A stretch of DNA of 64,000 nucleotides from Clostridia bacterium (GCA_017429695.1 JAFROK010000005.1:32033-96032); one strand, 5' to 3'. Numbered from the stretch's first letter, positions 25,650-34,612 are shown. Notes: a model not told the origin generated them from the sequence alone. Numbers and translations are program-made.

Positions 25650-26489
25650 TCAGCGGTCATTTATCAGTCCATGCTCTCTGAGCCATTGGACGGAGTGCTT
25701 CAGGGCTGCAACGGTCTTGGTTTCCAGTACACAACGGGCGCCGCGGCTTTCCGCCAGGCGCAGCCGCGATAACAGATCAATTTCGCCGTCGCCGAGAGCC
25801 AGGTGGTTCCGCGGCGGCGTTTCTGTGCCATCGTGGATATGGAAATGGATCAGCCGATCCTCCCGGGCGGTAATAAACGGAACGTCCGATTCCTTTACCG
25901 CTTTGGAGTGGCCGATATCCCAGGTGAGGCCGAACTTCGGGCTTTCCAGCAGGAAGTCAATGGCTTTCTGCTCATAACCGCGGAAGCCGTCCGTGTTTTC
26001 CACGGCAATCATCAGGTCGCTGCCGCCGATCCATTCCTCGCACAGGGAACGGAATACGGTAAAGGACTTCATATAGGTATCGAAATCCCGGTCGTACATC
26101 TGTACCTTCCGGTCCGGCAGGGTGATGAAGATGCCGTGATGCATATGCATATTCAGCGTCAGCGGCCGGCTGCCGGGATCAAAACGGTCGCGCAGGGGAA
26201 GCAGTTTCCGGGCAGCTTCAATGCACCGCCGTACCGTTTCCAGGTAAGCCCCGGATACCAGCGGGTTGAAATCGGCAATGTTCATATTCTCATCCAGGTG
26301 GATGGTGAAGTAAATGCCGGCCTTTTCTCCTGCCTGCATCAGGGTATCTACCTGTTCCAGCCGGTCTACCTGGTATTCCGGAAAGTTCATATTCAGTTCA
26401 ATGAAACGAAGACTCAGGTCGCCGCAGAGGGCAATGTTATCCGCCAGGGTTCTGTTTTCAATCAGCGTCGGCATTCCGAACCGGATCAC
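25650..26489 (-). CDS. Sugar phosphate isomerase/epimerase-like TIM barrel protein
   Basis: 279 residues of the xylose-isomerase-like TIM barrel (AP endonuclease 2) family. Metal-binding acidic and histidine residues appear in FRFIELNMN-like, TIHLDEN, HMHHGIF, IAVENTDGF, TWDIGHSKAV and LIHFHIHDG segments. A GTG start at 26489 is chosen because AAAGGGGG lies just upstream; an ATG earlier in the frame lacks a site. It stands alone on the minus strand. The substrate cannot be told from sequence. Confidence 0.78.
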   Translation of the reverse strand: MIRFGMPTLIENRTLADNIALCGDLSLRFIELNMNFPEYQVDRLEQVDTLMQAGEKAGIYFTIHLDENMNIADFNPLVSGAYLETVRRCIEAARKLLPLRDRFDPGSRPLTLNMHMHHGIFITLPDRKVQMYDRDFDTYMKSFTVFRSLCEEWIGGSDLMIAVENTDGFRGYEQKAIDFLLESPKFGLTWDIGHSKAVKESDVPFITAREDRLIHFHIHDGTETPPRNHLALGDGEIDLLSRLRLAESRGARCVLETKTVAALKHSVQWLREHGLINDR

Positions 26490-26631
26490 GGTGTGGTTCC
26501 CCCTTTCCCGATGAAAAAACAGCATACACGCAACCTGCTCTATCTGTTATTCGCTTTATCCCAGTACCGTACCTGCCTTCCGGTGATTAATTTGTGCGCC
26601 GGAAAGGCTGGCGGAATTGCCTCCGGGAAGC

Positions 26632-26660
26632 TTGTGCCTCCTGCCGGCAGCGGGTATAAT
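26632..26660 (+). promoter_or_regulatory. Promoter of the HExxH protein gene
   Basis: TTGTGC (26632-26637), 17-bp spacer, TATAAT (26655-26660). Confidence 0.65.
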
Positions 26661-26691
26661 ATACCTATCGCATACAGGAGGGAAAAACAGC

Positions 26692-27753
26692 ATGGAACTG
26701 GAACAGGCATACCGGGAGATTGAAACAAGGCTGGACAGAATCGATTTTTCATTCCTCTTTCACGGGTTTCACCGCTTTCCCTTCGCCCTGTACAATGAAA
26801 CACAGGCGTATATGGACGGCCGGTATTTTGATAAACCGGATAACTTCCTGGGCAGTACATCGATTCGGTATAACGGGAAGGAAACGGCGATATGGAATCT
26901 GTCCGATCATCTGAGCGACCCTGATGTGCTGACGTCGAAAATTGTGCATGAGATGCTGCACGCCTTCCAGAACGACTCCGGTGAAAAACGCTGGGCGGAT
27001 GAACGCGCAGCGCTGGTGAAATACCGCTATGAGGAAGCGAATTTTGCTGCCCGCATGGAGGAGGCCGCCCTGATCCGCGAATGCCTGGCAGGGGAAAAGC
27101 CGGAAGCGTTTGCCCGGCTGCTTCAGCTGCGCAAGGCGCGTATGGAGCGCTTCCCGTTTGTTTATGACTATGAAGCGCGGATTGAGCAGATTGAGGGAAC
27201 GGCCCACTTTGTGGAACATGAAGCGCTGGCCCAGCTGGATCCGGCAAAAGCGGATAAGAGCTGGACCGAAATGATAGAGGGCCTGGCGGATCCTGCACGA
27301 TATTTTCCGGTGCGCGCGGTGACCTACCTGTCCGGCGCAGCCTTTATTGCCTGCCTGCGCAAATACACAGATATGGTGACTGATGAATTCAGTGATACGC
27401 CCTTTGCCATTGCGGCGATTGCGGATGCAGCACCATGTGAAATACCGAAGCACAACGCGCGGGTAGCGGAATGCATGGCAGAGTGGAAAGCAAAGCACCG
27501 GGACCTGGTTACCCGGACGCTGGAAAAAGGCGAGATTGTGCTGGAAGGAACATACCGGCTGATCGTGTGGAATGTATATGACGGCACATGGGACGGACAG
27601 TATGCAGTGCTGACATATTTTATCGGATATATAGAGGGGGAGGAACTGCCGGATACGGATGAAAAGCTGTTTGCACAGATGAAAACGCTTAACGGCAATT
27701 TCGTCGCAGAAGTGGATGAAAATCTGCGCCTGACCCGCGTCTGGAGACAGTAA
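26692..27753 (+). CDS. HExxH-motif (zincin-like) protein of unknown function
   Basis: 353 residues, soluble, no signal peptide. SKIVHEMLHAFQNDSGE (about residues 84-100) carries the HExxH motif of zinc metallopeptidases. A later EGTAHFVEHEALAQ could supply the third ligand in a gluzincin-like arrangement. The N-terminus contains FLFHGFHRFPFALYN. I do not recognise the family by name. CAGGAGGG precedes the ATG at 26692. It is monocistronic with its own promoter, and the metY attenuator follows. Confidence 0.6.
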   Translation: MELEQAYREIETRLDRIDFSFLFHGFHRFPFALYNETQAYMDGRYFDKPDNFLGSTSIRYNGKETAIWNLSDHLSDPDVLTSKIVHEMLHAFQNDSGEKRWADERAALVKYRYEEANFAARMEEAALIRECLAGEKPEAFARLLQLRKARMERFPFVYDYEARIEQIEGTAHFVEHEALAQLDPAKADKSWTEMIEGLADPARYFPVRAVTYLSGAAFIACLRKYTDMVTDEFSDTPFAIAAIADAAPCEIPKHNARVAECMAEWKAKHRDLVTRTLEKGEIVLEGTYRLIVWNVYDGTWDGQYAVLTYFIGYIEGEELPDTDEKLFAQMKTLNGNFVAEVDENLRLTRVWRQ

Positions 27754-27809
27754 ATCGCACCACCGGAAGGGAAAAACAATCCGAATACAATGTTTTTTCA
27801 ATTTCCCTA

Positions 27810-27838
27810 TTGACATACTGGGTGAATGATGGTAAGAT
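27810..27838 (+). promoter_or_regulatory. Promoter of the metY-cysK operon
   Basis: Consensus TTGACA (27810-27815), 17-bp spacer, TAAGAT (27833-27838). The start near 27845 gives a leader of about 250 nt. Confidence 0.8.
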
Positions 27839-27870
27839 GCAGCCAATCAAACGGAAGGAGGCGCGGAAAA

Positions 27871-27993
27871 ATGTTCCGGACCGGACACAGTCAGGCTATG
27901 ATGTGTTGTCGAATGCATATCTCCCGGGCATGGAATATGACAGGAACGTCCGGCATGTTTTCCTTACGCCGCCGGATGATGCGATGTTGCTGA
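27871..27993 (+). CDS. Met/Cys-rich leader peptide of the metY-cysK attenuator
   Basis: A 40-codon ORF too short for routine calling. GGAAGGAGG sits nine bases before the ATG. The peptide has eight Met and four Cys, clustered as MMCCRMH (residues 10-16) and MMRCC directly before the stop. It ends 101 bp before metY and just upstream of a terminator. Its codons 16-23 form the 5' part of competing RNA structures. The composition matches the products of the downstream genes (cysteine and methionine synthesis), as in classical ribosome-mediated attenuation. Not recognised from a named family. Confidence 0.8.
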   Translation: MFRTGHSQAMMCCRMHISRAWNMTGTSGMFSLRRRMMRCC

Positions 27994-28056
27994 TCGGTGT
28001 TCATCCTGATGTCATTTGCCCGGGAGCTTCCAGAAAGCAGATCCCGGTTTTTCTTT
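27916..28056 (+). promoter_or_regulatory. Transcription attenuator (protector hairpin, antiterminator, terminator)
   Basis: Three alternative pairings are visible. A protector hairpin CATAT-c-TCC/GGAATATG (27916-27939) lies in the leader ORF. An antiterminator CTCCCGGGCA (27921-27930) pairs perfectly over 10 bp with TGCCCGGGAG (28017-28026). A terminator CCGGGAGCTT...AAGC-aga-TCCCGG (28020-28047) is followed by TTTTTCTTT. The first and third exclude the second. A ribosome stalled on Met10-Cys13 would block the protector arm and favour read-through. Confidence 0.78.
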
Positions 28057-28094
28057 ACCCCAATAACGGTTAATGATGAAAGGAGAAAATCAAA

Positions 28095-29387
28095 ATGAGT
28101 CAGTATAAATTCGAAACCCTTCAGCTTCACGTAGGACAGGAACAGCCGGATCCCGCAACCGACGCGCGGGCGGTACCGATTTACCAGACGACCTCTTACG
28201 TATTCCGCAACAGCCAGCATGCGGCTGACCGATTCGGCCTGGCGGATGCCGGAAACATCTATGGCCGGCTGACCAACTCCACCCAGGATGTGCTGGAAAA
28301 GCGCATAGCGGCCCTGGAAGGCGGAAGCGCCGCCCTGGCCGTTGCATCCGGCGCCGCGGCGATTACCTATACCATTCAGGCGCTGGCCGCAGACGGCGGA
28401 CATATCGTTGCCCAGAAGACGATTTACGGCGGAAGCTTCAACCTGCTGGCCCATACGCTTCCGCAGTACGGAATTCATACCACCTTCGTGAATGCCCACG
28501 ACCTGAAGGAAGTGGAGAACGCGATTCAGGATGACACCCGGGCCATCTACCTGGAAACGCTGGGAAACCCGAACAGCGATATTCCGGATATTGACACGAT
28601 TGCGGAAATTGCGCACCGGCACGGTCTTCCCCTGGTGATTGACAACACCTTCGGTACACCCTACCTGATCCGGCCGATTGAACACGGCGCGGACATCGTG
28701 GTACATTCCGCCACAAAGTTTATCGGCGGCCACGGCACAACGCTGGGCGGAATCATCGTGGAATCCGGAAAGTTCAACTGGAAGGCCAGCGGCAAGTATC
28801 CGAACATTGCGGCGCCCAACCCGAGCTATCACGGCGTATCCTTCTACGACGTCGTCGGTCCTGCGGCTTTTGTGACCTATATCCGGGCGATCCTGCTGCG
28901 GGATACGGGAGCGACGATCTCTCCGTTCAACGCATTCCTGCTGCTGCAGGGCGTGGAAACCCTGTCCATCCGGCTGGATCGGCACGCAGAGAATACCAAA
29001 AAGGTGGTGGAATACCTGAGCAGCCATCCGCTGGTGGAAAAGGTAAACCATCCCTCTCTTCCGGATCATCCGGACCATGCACTGTATCAGAAGTATTTCC
29101 CGAACGGCGGCGCGTCCATCTTTACCTTCGAGATCAAAGGCGGGCAGAAGGAAGCCTGGGCTTTTATCGACCATCTGGAGATTTTCTCCCTCCTGGCCAA
29201 CGTGGCGGACGTTAAGAGCCTGGTGATCCATCCGGCATCCACCACCCACTCCCAGCTTTCCGAAGAGGAACTGCTGGACCAGGGAATCCGCCGGAACACG
29301 ATCCGGCTTTCCATCGGCACGGAGCATATCGACGATATTATCGCGGATCTGGAAAAAGGATTTGCGGCAGTAAAGGAACTTGAGTAA
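28095..29387 (+). CDS. metY: O-acetylhomoserine aminocarboxypropyltransferase (sulfhydrylase)
   Basis: 430 residues; PLP enzyme that makes homocysteine (or methionine) from O-acetylhomoserine and sulfide (or methanethiol). MSQYKFETLQLHVGQEQPDPA and the long insert SGKFNWKASGKYP are typical of the MetY branch of the Cys/Met-metabolism family. The PLP-binding lysine is Lys208 in VVHSATKFIGGHGT. GGAGAAAATCAAA precedes the ATG. It is the first gene of metY-cysK and lies behind the leader-peptide attenuator. Confidence 0.93.
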   Translation: MSQYKFETLQLHVGQEQPDPATDARAVPIYQTTSYVFRNSQHAADRFGLADAGNIYGRLTNSTQDVLEKRIAALEGGSAALAVASGAAAITYTIQALAADGGHIVAQKTIYGGSFNLLAHTLPQYGIHTTFVNAHDLKEVENAIQDDTRAIYLETLGNPNSDIPDIDTIAEIAHRHGLPLVIDNTFGTPYLIRPIEHGADIVVHSATKFIGGHGTTLGGIIVESGKFNWKASGKYPNIAAPNPSYHGVSFYDVVGPAAFVTYIRAILLRDTGATISPFNAFLLLQGVETLSIRLDRHAENTKKVVEYLSSHPLVEKVNHPSLPDHPDHALYQKYFPNGGASIFTFEIKGGQKEAWAFIDHLEIFSLLANVADVKSLVIHPASTTHSQLSEEELLDQGIRRNTIRLSIGTEHIDDIIADLEKGFAAVKELE

Positions 29388-29432
29388 AATAAAAAACCAA
29401 TCAGAGATGATATGGATAGGGAGGAAACGGAC

Positions 29433-30365
29433 ATGGCAAATATTTATAAGGGAACCCTGGGACTGATCGGAAATACACCCCTGGTGGAAGTAACCAATAT
29501 CGAAAAGGAACTGGGACTGGAAGCCACCGTCCTGGTGAAACTGGAATACTTCAATCCCGCTGGAAGCGTGAAAGACCGGATTGCCAAAGCGATGATTGAA
29601 GACGCGGAAGCGAAAGGCCTGCTGAAGGAAGGCTCCGTCATTATTGAGCCGACCAGCGGAAACACCGGTATCGGACTGGCTTCCATTGCCGCGGCCAAGG
29701 GCTACCGCATTATCCTGACCATGCCGGAAACCATGAGCGTGGAACGCCGGAACATCCTGAAAGCTTACGGCGCGGAGCTGGTGCTGACGGAAGGCGCAAA
29801 GGGCATGAAGGGCGCGATTGCCAAGGCGGAGGAGCTGGCGAAGGAAATCTCGGGCAGCTTTATTCCGGGACAGTTTGTGAATCCCGCCAACCCGGCAATC
29901 CATAAGGCGACCACAGGACCCGAAATCTGGAAGGATACAGACGGCAAGGTGGATATCTTCATCGCAGGCGTCGGAACCGGCGGCACGGTGACCGGAACCG
30001 GCGAATACCTGAAGGAGCAGAACCCGGCCGTGAAAGTGGTGGCCCTGGAGCCGGAAGATTCGCCTGTGCTTTCCGAAGGCCGGTCCGGCGCGCATAAGAT
30101 TCAGGGAATCGGCGCCGGGTTTGTGCCGGATGTGCTGAATACGAAGGTCTATGATGAGATCTTCAAGGCGTCCAACGCGGATGCTTTTGCAACGGCCAAG
30201 CTGCTGGCCCGGAAGGAAGGTATCTCCGTGGGTATCTCTTCCGGAGCCGCGTTGTTCGGCGCGATTCAGCTGGCCAAGCGGCCTGAGAACAAGGGCAAAG
30301 TGATTGTTGCCCTGCTTCCGGACAGCGGCGACCGGTACTACTCCACCGCTCTGTTTACGGAATAA
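29433..30365 (+). CDS. cysK: Cysteine synthase A
   Basis: 310 residues; O-acetylserine sulfhydrylase that makes cysteine using PLP. Lys47 in NPAGSVKDR binds [14 protein letters not shown] binds the substrate carboxylate, and [12 protein letters not shown] the PLP phosphate. The C-terminus [14 protein letters not shown] is typical of CysK. The start at 29433 follows ATAGGGAGG with good spacing. It is cotranscribed with metY (45 bp gap) and followed by a strong terminator. Confidence 0.95.
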   Translation: MANIYKGTLGLIGNTPLVEVTNIEKELGLEATVLVKLEYFNPAGSVKDRIAKAMIEDAEAKGLLKEGSVIIEPTSGNTGIGLASIAAAKGYRIILTMPETMSVERRNILKAYGAELVLTEGAKGMKGAIAKAEELAKEISGSFIPGQFVNPANPAIHKATTGPEIWKDTDGKVDIFIAGVGTGGTVTGTGEYLKEQNPAVKVVALEPEDSPVLSEGRSGAHKIQGIGAGFVPDVLNTKVYDEIFKASNADAFATAKLLARKEGISVGISSGAALFGAIQLAKRPENKGKVIVALLPDSGDRYYSTALFTE

Positions 30366-30390
30366 GCTGACTTCATCTGAATATGAAAAG

Positions 30391-30431
30391 ACGGGAAGCG
30401 CATCGGTCCGGATGCGCTTCTCGCCGTTTTT
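30391..30431 (+). terminator. metY-cysK operon terminator
   Basis: Stem GAAGCGCATC/GATGCGCTTC (30395-30404, 30411-30420), extended by ACGG/CCGT and followed by TTTTTC. Confidence 0.88.
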
Positions 30432-30472
30432 CAGGAATGGAAACGGATTATACCACGCGGAATTCTGTCCAT

Positions 30473-31078
30473 TCAATATGATTGTACTGCATCACGTCGT
30501 CCGCCTTTTTCATAACCAGCTTCCATGCTTTTCTCCGCCTTTTTTTCTTCATGCTGTTTCACATACGCCAGGAATTCGGGTGTGCGGGACCAGTACCGGA
30601 TTCCCCAGTTCTCAAAGCTCCATTTGTCCATATATTCATTGCATTCGTAATCCACGTACCAGATCAGGCCGTCCCGGATGACAAAATTGGTCGGAAAATA
30701 ATCAATGTTCAGGCCGGCCTTTTTCGCCAGCGCTGCCATTTCCCGCACCTGGTCCAGATAGGGATCAGCTGAGCCGCCATTCCGCACCAGATCAAAGGCT
30801 GTATTCCCGGGAATATATTCCTTGACGACAATCTCTGCTTCTTCATCCACAGCAATCAGCGCCGGAATCCGGATGGCGGCCCTCCGCAGCCGTTCGTAAT
30901 CCTGCTTTTCCGCTTCGATTTTGTTGCCGAAAGTATAGTAGTCACATGGCTCATGATGGATCTGCTTGACAACAACCTGTCCGGTTTCCGTTTCCGCCAG
31001 ATAGGAATAGCCGCCTTTTCCGTGGCCAAGCAGGCGGATGATACTGTATTCTTTTCCGCATGCAATGATTGTATCCAT
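30473..31078 (-). CDS. Small protein-kinase-fold protein
   Basis: 201 residues with a compact kinase-like fold. A glycine loop-like LLGHGKGGYSYLAE is followed by VVVKQI (the ATP lysine). The catalytic-loop equivalent NIDYFPTNFVI lacks HRD but keeps Asp and Asn, and VDYE replaces the DFG aspartate motif. This resembles Kdo/WaaP-type and other short kinases rather than full Ser/Thr kinases. The C-terminal tail is lysine- and arginine-rich. It follows the M15 peptidase by 6 bp, so the two are probably cotranscribed. Substrate unknown. Confidence 0.65.
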   Translation of the reverse strand: MDTIIACGKEYSIIRLLGHGKGGYSYLAETETGQVVVKQIHHEPCDYYTFGNKIEAEKQDYERLRRAAIRIPALIAVDEEAEIVVKEYIPGNTAFDLVRNGGSADPYLDQVREMAALAKKAGLNIDYFPTNFVIRDGLIWYVDYECNEYMDKWSFENWGIRYWSRTPEFLAYVKQHEEKKAEKSMEAGYEKGGRRDAVQSY

Positions 31079-31084
31079 TCGTTT

Positions 31085-31777
31085 TTACCTGTTTGACGGA
31101 TACCATTCGTCAATCTGGGCGGTGGGAATTTCAAAATGCTGGTAATCCTTCCGGTCTTCCCAGTCTCCGCCCCATTCAAAGCCGTGCGCCGTGAACAGTT
31201 TGAAGCATAGGTCTTCATGATCGATTTTATAAGGGAAAACCGCTTCCCGGTCCAGGTAGGGCTCTCCGGTAATCGGCTCAACAATCCGCTCCCCGTCCAC
31301 AACCTTTGTATAAGGGTTGTACAGGGTATTGATGTCTACCGCAAGGCCCAGGCCGTGTTTGGAAACCCGGGTTGTATGGGAGATAAAGCGGAAATTGAAG
31401 GCGGAGGAATTGTTGTCCTCCATGGAGGCTTCATCGTCCGCGTCGTATTCGTCCACGAGGCGGATTTTTTCAATGGGGTAATTCGCCTTGTAGAGTTCCT
31501 TCAGAATCTCCAGCACATCTTCCGCAATGTGATAATTGACGATCATTTCCCCTTCATGGGTTTCGCCGTCCAGGTCCACATGCAGCACATGGAGATAGCG
31601 CAGGTCCTCCCGTGGGAGCGTGCAGTCATCCCTGAATGATTTTCCATGAATACGGGAAAAAATATCATCCGTTATTTCTGAAATCCAGAAGCCTTCATCT
31701 TCCTGCGGCGTTGTTTCCGCATATGCACAACCCAGGAGAAGCAGGATGATGAACATCACAGCAAACAAGCTTTTCAT
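31085..31777 (-). CDS. Secreted M15-family peptidase (D-Ala-D-Ala carboxypeptidase-like)
   Basis: 230 residues. The N-terminal signal sequence KSLFAVMFIILLLLGCAYA contains a cysteine (LGCA) that could be a lipobox. The catalytic domain has SKHGLGLAVDIN (SxHxxGxAxD zinc motif) and GGDWEDRKDYQHFEIP, where the HF supplies the other ligand. Such enzymes trim peptidoglycan stem peptides outside the membrane. A consensus promoter lies directly upstream, and the kinase-fold gene follows it closely. Confidence 0.8.
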   Translation of the reverse strand: MKSLFAVMFIILLLLGCAYAETTPQEDEGFWISEITDDIFSRIHGKSFRDDCTLPREDLRYLHVLHVDLDGETHEGEMIVNYHIAEDVLEILKELYKANYPIEKIRLVDEYDADDEASMEDNNSSAFNFRFISHTTRVSKHGLGLAVDINTLYNPYTKVVDGERIVEPITGEPYLDREAVFPYKIDHEDLCFKLFTAHGFEWGGDWEDRKDYQHFEIPTAQIDEWYPSNR

Positions 31778-31809
31778 TATTCTTTTCCCTCCATGCAGTG
31801 GATTTATAT

Positions 31810-31839
31810 ATTATAGTTTCCCTCTGATTCGCGTGTCAA
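31810..31839 (-). promoter_or_regulatory. Promoter of the M15 peptidase-kinase pair
   Basis: Minus strand: TTGACA (31834-31839), 18-bp spacer, TATAAT (31810-31815). Confidence 0.75.
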
Positions 31840-31859
31840 GGCGGCTGAATACTGCAGTA

Positions 31860-32381
31860 TTACATACGAGGGATACTCAGCTTTTTGAGGATAACGTCCG
31901 CACATTCTTCCGGAGAAAGCCTGCCTGTGTCCACACGCATGCTGTAAGCGATGTCTTTGGCCATCAGTGCGGCCTGTTCATCCGACTGTGAAGGATACCG
32001 GTCGCCGCGGTCAATGTTGCGCTGCCTGCAGATATCCAGCGGGCAGAATACCTCCACGATATCCAGGGGATTATCATGCAGGATTTCCCGCATCCGCTCA
32101 TAATGCGGCGCAATCCCATCCCGTTCCACCAGAATGCTGTCAATAATCACGTTTTTTCCCATGTCAGAGAAGAGCTTTGCTGTGTGATACATCATGATAA
32201 TCACTTCACCAAGGTATTTCCAGTAATCTTCTTTCAGGTATTCTTCCCCGATCATTTCCTGAAACAGATCATTGGCCACGACATAAAAGAAAACATCCCG
32301 GCGCGCCTGTAATGCTTCCACGATGGACGTTTTGCCTGAACTGGTGACGCCATTGAGATAAATAATCCGCCCTTTATCCAT
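31860..32381 (-). CDS. P-loop kinase, chloramphenicol phosphotransferase-like
   Basis: 173 residues. The Walker A motif is NGVTSSGKTSI at about residues 9-19. ViIDSILVERDG and the lid-region arginines in CRQRNIDRGDR follow. The architecture and length fit the CPT-like family of small phosphotransferases, which includes chloramphenicol phosphotransferase but also many uncharacterised proteins, so a resistance role should not be assumed. The start at 32381 follows GGAGGAGG; the longer frame upstream has no homology. Confidence 0.72.
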   Translation of the reverse strand: MDKGRIIYLNGVTSSGKTSIVEALQARRDVFFYVVANDLFQEMIGEEYLKEDYWKYLGEVIIMMYHTAKLFSDMGKNVIIDSILVERDGIAPHYERMREILHDNPLDIVEVFCPLDICRQRNIDRGDRYPSQSDEQAALMAKDIAYSMRVDTGRLSPEECADVILKKLSIPRM

Positions 32382-32488
32382 TTTCAGATGCCTCCTCCGA
32401 ATGCGGGAAACTGTGTAGATGATTCGATACCGGACACGGGAAATCCTGTACAGGCAATTTGCATCAAAAGTCTGCCATACTGTTCCGT

Positions 32489-32518
32489 TTGACATCCTGG
32501 CTTATCTGATGATACGAT
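32489..32518 (+). promoter_or_regulatory. Promoter of the branching enzyme gene
   Basis: TTGACA (32489-32494), 18-bp spacer, TACGAT (32513-32518). Confidence 0.65.
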
Positions 32519-32588
32519 ACGCATACAGATATGTGAAATTCCAGAAGCAACCGGATTTAACCGGCACAACTAAAAAGGAGGCCTGCCT

Positions 32589-34607
32589 GTGATTCACGTA
32601 GACGACGCATTATGGTTCCTGATGGAGAAGGATCCGGGACTGACACCCTACAGCGGGGAGATCCGGATGCATATGGACCGGTACAACGACCGCCGCTGGC
32701 ACCTGGCCGGAAATAATTCCCTGGCTGATTTTGCCAACGGATACAATTATTTCGGCTTTCACCGGACGGAGACCGGCTGGGTTTTCCGGGAATGGCTGCT
32801 GGGGGCGGACGCTGCCTGGCTGACCGGGGATTTCAATGACTGGGCCAAATGGAAGGATTCACTGCATCATATCGGCGGCGGCGTCTGGGAGATTACGCTG
32901 GATGGCTGGGACGCACTGAAGCACGGACAGTATATCAAACTGCAGGTCGGGCGGCAGGGGAGCAGCTTTGAACGAATCCCCGCCTATATCACCCGCTGCG
33001 TGATGGACATGGCTACGGAGACCCTGTGCGGGCAGATCTGGATGCCGGATGAACCGTTTGAATGGACGGACGGGGATTTCTATGGCAGGCAAAGGCCGGA
33101 TTCCCCGATGATCTATGAGGCGCATATCGGCATGGCACAGGAGCATGGACATATCGGAACCTACCGGGAGTTTGCGGACCAGACGCTGGACTGGATCAAA
33201 TATGCCGGCTACAACACCGTACAGCTGATGGCCATCCAGGAACATCCGTACTACGCTTCCTTCGGCTACCAGGTGACGAATTTCTTTGCCCCGAGCCACC
33301 GGTACGGGACGCCGGAAGACCTGAAATACCTGATCAACAAAGCGCATAACATGGGAATCTCCGTTTTGCTGGACATCGTACACAGCCACGCCTGTCCGAA
33401 CGTGGGCGAGGGGCTGAACCAGCTGGACGGAACGGACGACCAGTATTTCCTGTCGGGAGAACGGGGATGGCATCCCAACTGGAAGACCCGGATCTTCGAC
33501 TACAGCAAGCACGATGTGCTTAATTTCCTGCTGAGCAACCTGAAATACTGGCAGGAGGTATTCCATTTTGACGGGTTCCGGTTTGACGGCGTGACCTCCA
33601 TGATGTATGAGAATCACGGAAACTGCTCATTTAACGGGTACGATTCCTATTTCTCCATGAATACCAATGTGGATGGCCGGATCTATCTGATGCTTGCCAA
33701 TGAGCTGATTCACGGGATCAATCCAAAGGCAATGACCATTGCCGAGGACGTCAGCTGCTTCCCGGGGATGTGCCTGCCACTGGAATATGCCGGCGTAGGC
33801 TTTGATTACCGCCTGGCGATGGGCATGCCGGACGTGTGGATTAAGCTGGTAAAAGACCAGATGCAGGAAGACTGGGACATGCACGCTCTCTGGCATGAAC
33901 TGACCTGGGGCCGGCCCGGGGAGATGAGCATCGGCTATGCCGAATCCCATGACCAGGCGCTGGTAGGGGACAAATCCCTGATTTTCCGGATGGCGGACGC
34001 GGAAATGTATGACGGCATGGGAAAGGATTACCATTCCCTGAGCATGGACCGCGCAATCGACATGCACAAGGTGATCCGTTTCCTGACCTGTTCCCTGGCA
34101 GGCAACGGATACCTGAACTTCATTGGCAACGAATTCGGCCATCCGGAGTGGGTGGATTTCCCGCGGGAAGGGAATGGCTGGAGCTATCACTATGCCCGGC
34201 GCCAGTGGTCCCTGGTGCAGAACTGGAACACGAAATTTGAATGGCTGGCGAACTTCGACCGGGGAATGACCTATCTGATGAACACCCATAAGGTACACTG
34301 CACCGGCCCGGCGGAGAGCCTGTGGATCGACAACGAAAAAAAGCTGCTGATTTTTGCCCGGGGCGGGCTGCTGTATGCCTTCAACCTGCATCCGACCTGG
34401 AGCCAGGAGAGCGTGTTTATTAACTGCCGGGTCACCGGACCGGGCGGATACAGGGTGATCTTTTCAACAGACGACTGGCCTTACGGCGGGCAGACACGAA
34501 TCAATATGGATAACGTTTACTGGGCCCAGGACACCGAATTCGGCTATGGCATCAAACTATATCTGCCCTGCCGGACCGGTGTGGCCCTGAAAAAAGTGGA
34601 ATGGTAA
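32589..34607 (+). CDS. glgB: 1,4-alpha-glucan branching enzyme, GH13_8 (eukaryote-type)
   Basis: 672 residues; introduces alpha-1,6 branches in glycogen. The N-terminal CBM48-like domain has WVFREWLLGADAAWLTGDFN. In the GH13 barrel the nucleophile is the Asp in FHFDGFRFDGVTSMMYENHG, the acid/base the Glu in MTIAEDVSCFPG, and the third acid lies in YAESHDQALVGDKSL. These stretches resemble the eukaryotic-type subfamily more than classical bacterial GlgB. A GTG start at 32589 follows AAGGAGG. No other glycogen genes are in the window. Confidence 0.88.
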   Translation: MIHVDDALWFLMEKDPGLTPYSGEIRMHMDRYNDRRWHLAGNNSLADFANGYNYFGFHRTETGWVFREWLLGADAAWLTGDFNDWAKWKDSLHHIGGGVWEITLDGWDALKHGQYIKLQVGRQGSSFERIPAYITRCVMDMATETLCGQIWMPDEPFEWTDGDFYGRQRPDSPMIYEAHIGMAQEHGHIGTYREFADQTLDWIKYAGYNTVQLMAIQEHPYYASFGYQVTNFFAPSHRYGTPEDLKYLINKAHNMGISVLLDIVHSHACPNVGEGLNQLDGTDDQYFLSGERGWHPNWKTRIFDYSKHDVLNFLLSNLKYWQEVFHFDGFRFDGVTSMMYENHGNCSFNGYDSYFSMNTNVDGRIYLMLANELIHGINPKAMTIAEDVSCFPGMCLPLEYAGVGFDYRLAMGMPDVWIKLVKDQMQEDWDMHALWHELTWGRPGEMSIGYAESHDQALVGDKSLIFRMADAEMYDGMGKDYHSLSMDRAIDMHKVIRFLTCSLAGNGYLNFIGNEFGHPEWVDFPREGNGWSYHYARRQWSLVQNWNTKFEWLANFDRGMTYLMNTHKVHCTGPAESLWIDNEKKLLIFARGGLLYAFNLHPTWSQESVFINCRVTGPGGYRVIFSTDDWPYGGQTRINMDNVYWAQDTEFGYGIKLYLPCRTGVALKKVEW

Positions 34608-34612
34608 AAAGA

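Noticed and set aside
27810-28073. 87-codon plus-strand frame over the metY leader
   Set aside because: It begins at the -35 box, upstream of the transcription start, and has no ribosome-binding site. The shorter frame at 27871 has an ideal one.
27891-30476. 861-codon open frame on the minus strand opposite metY-cysK
   Set aside because: Shadow of two confidently assigned enzymes; its composition is typical of an antisense frame.
31860-32381. Chloramphenicol resistance gene
   Set aside because: The protein is CPT-like in fold, but the family is broad and no resistance context is present, so only a generic kinase call is made.
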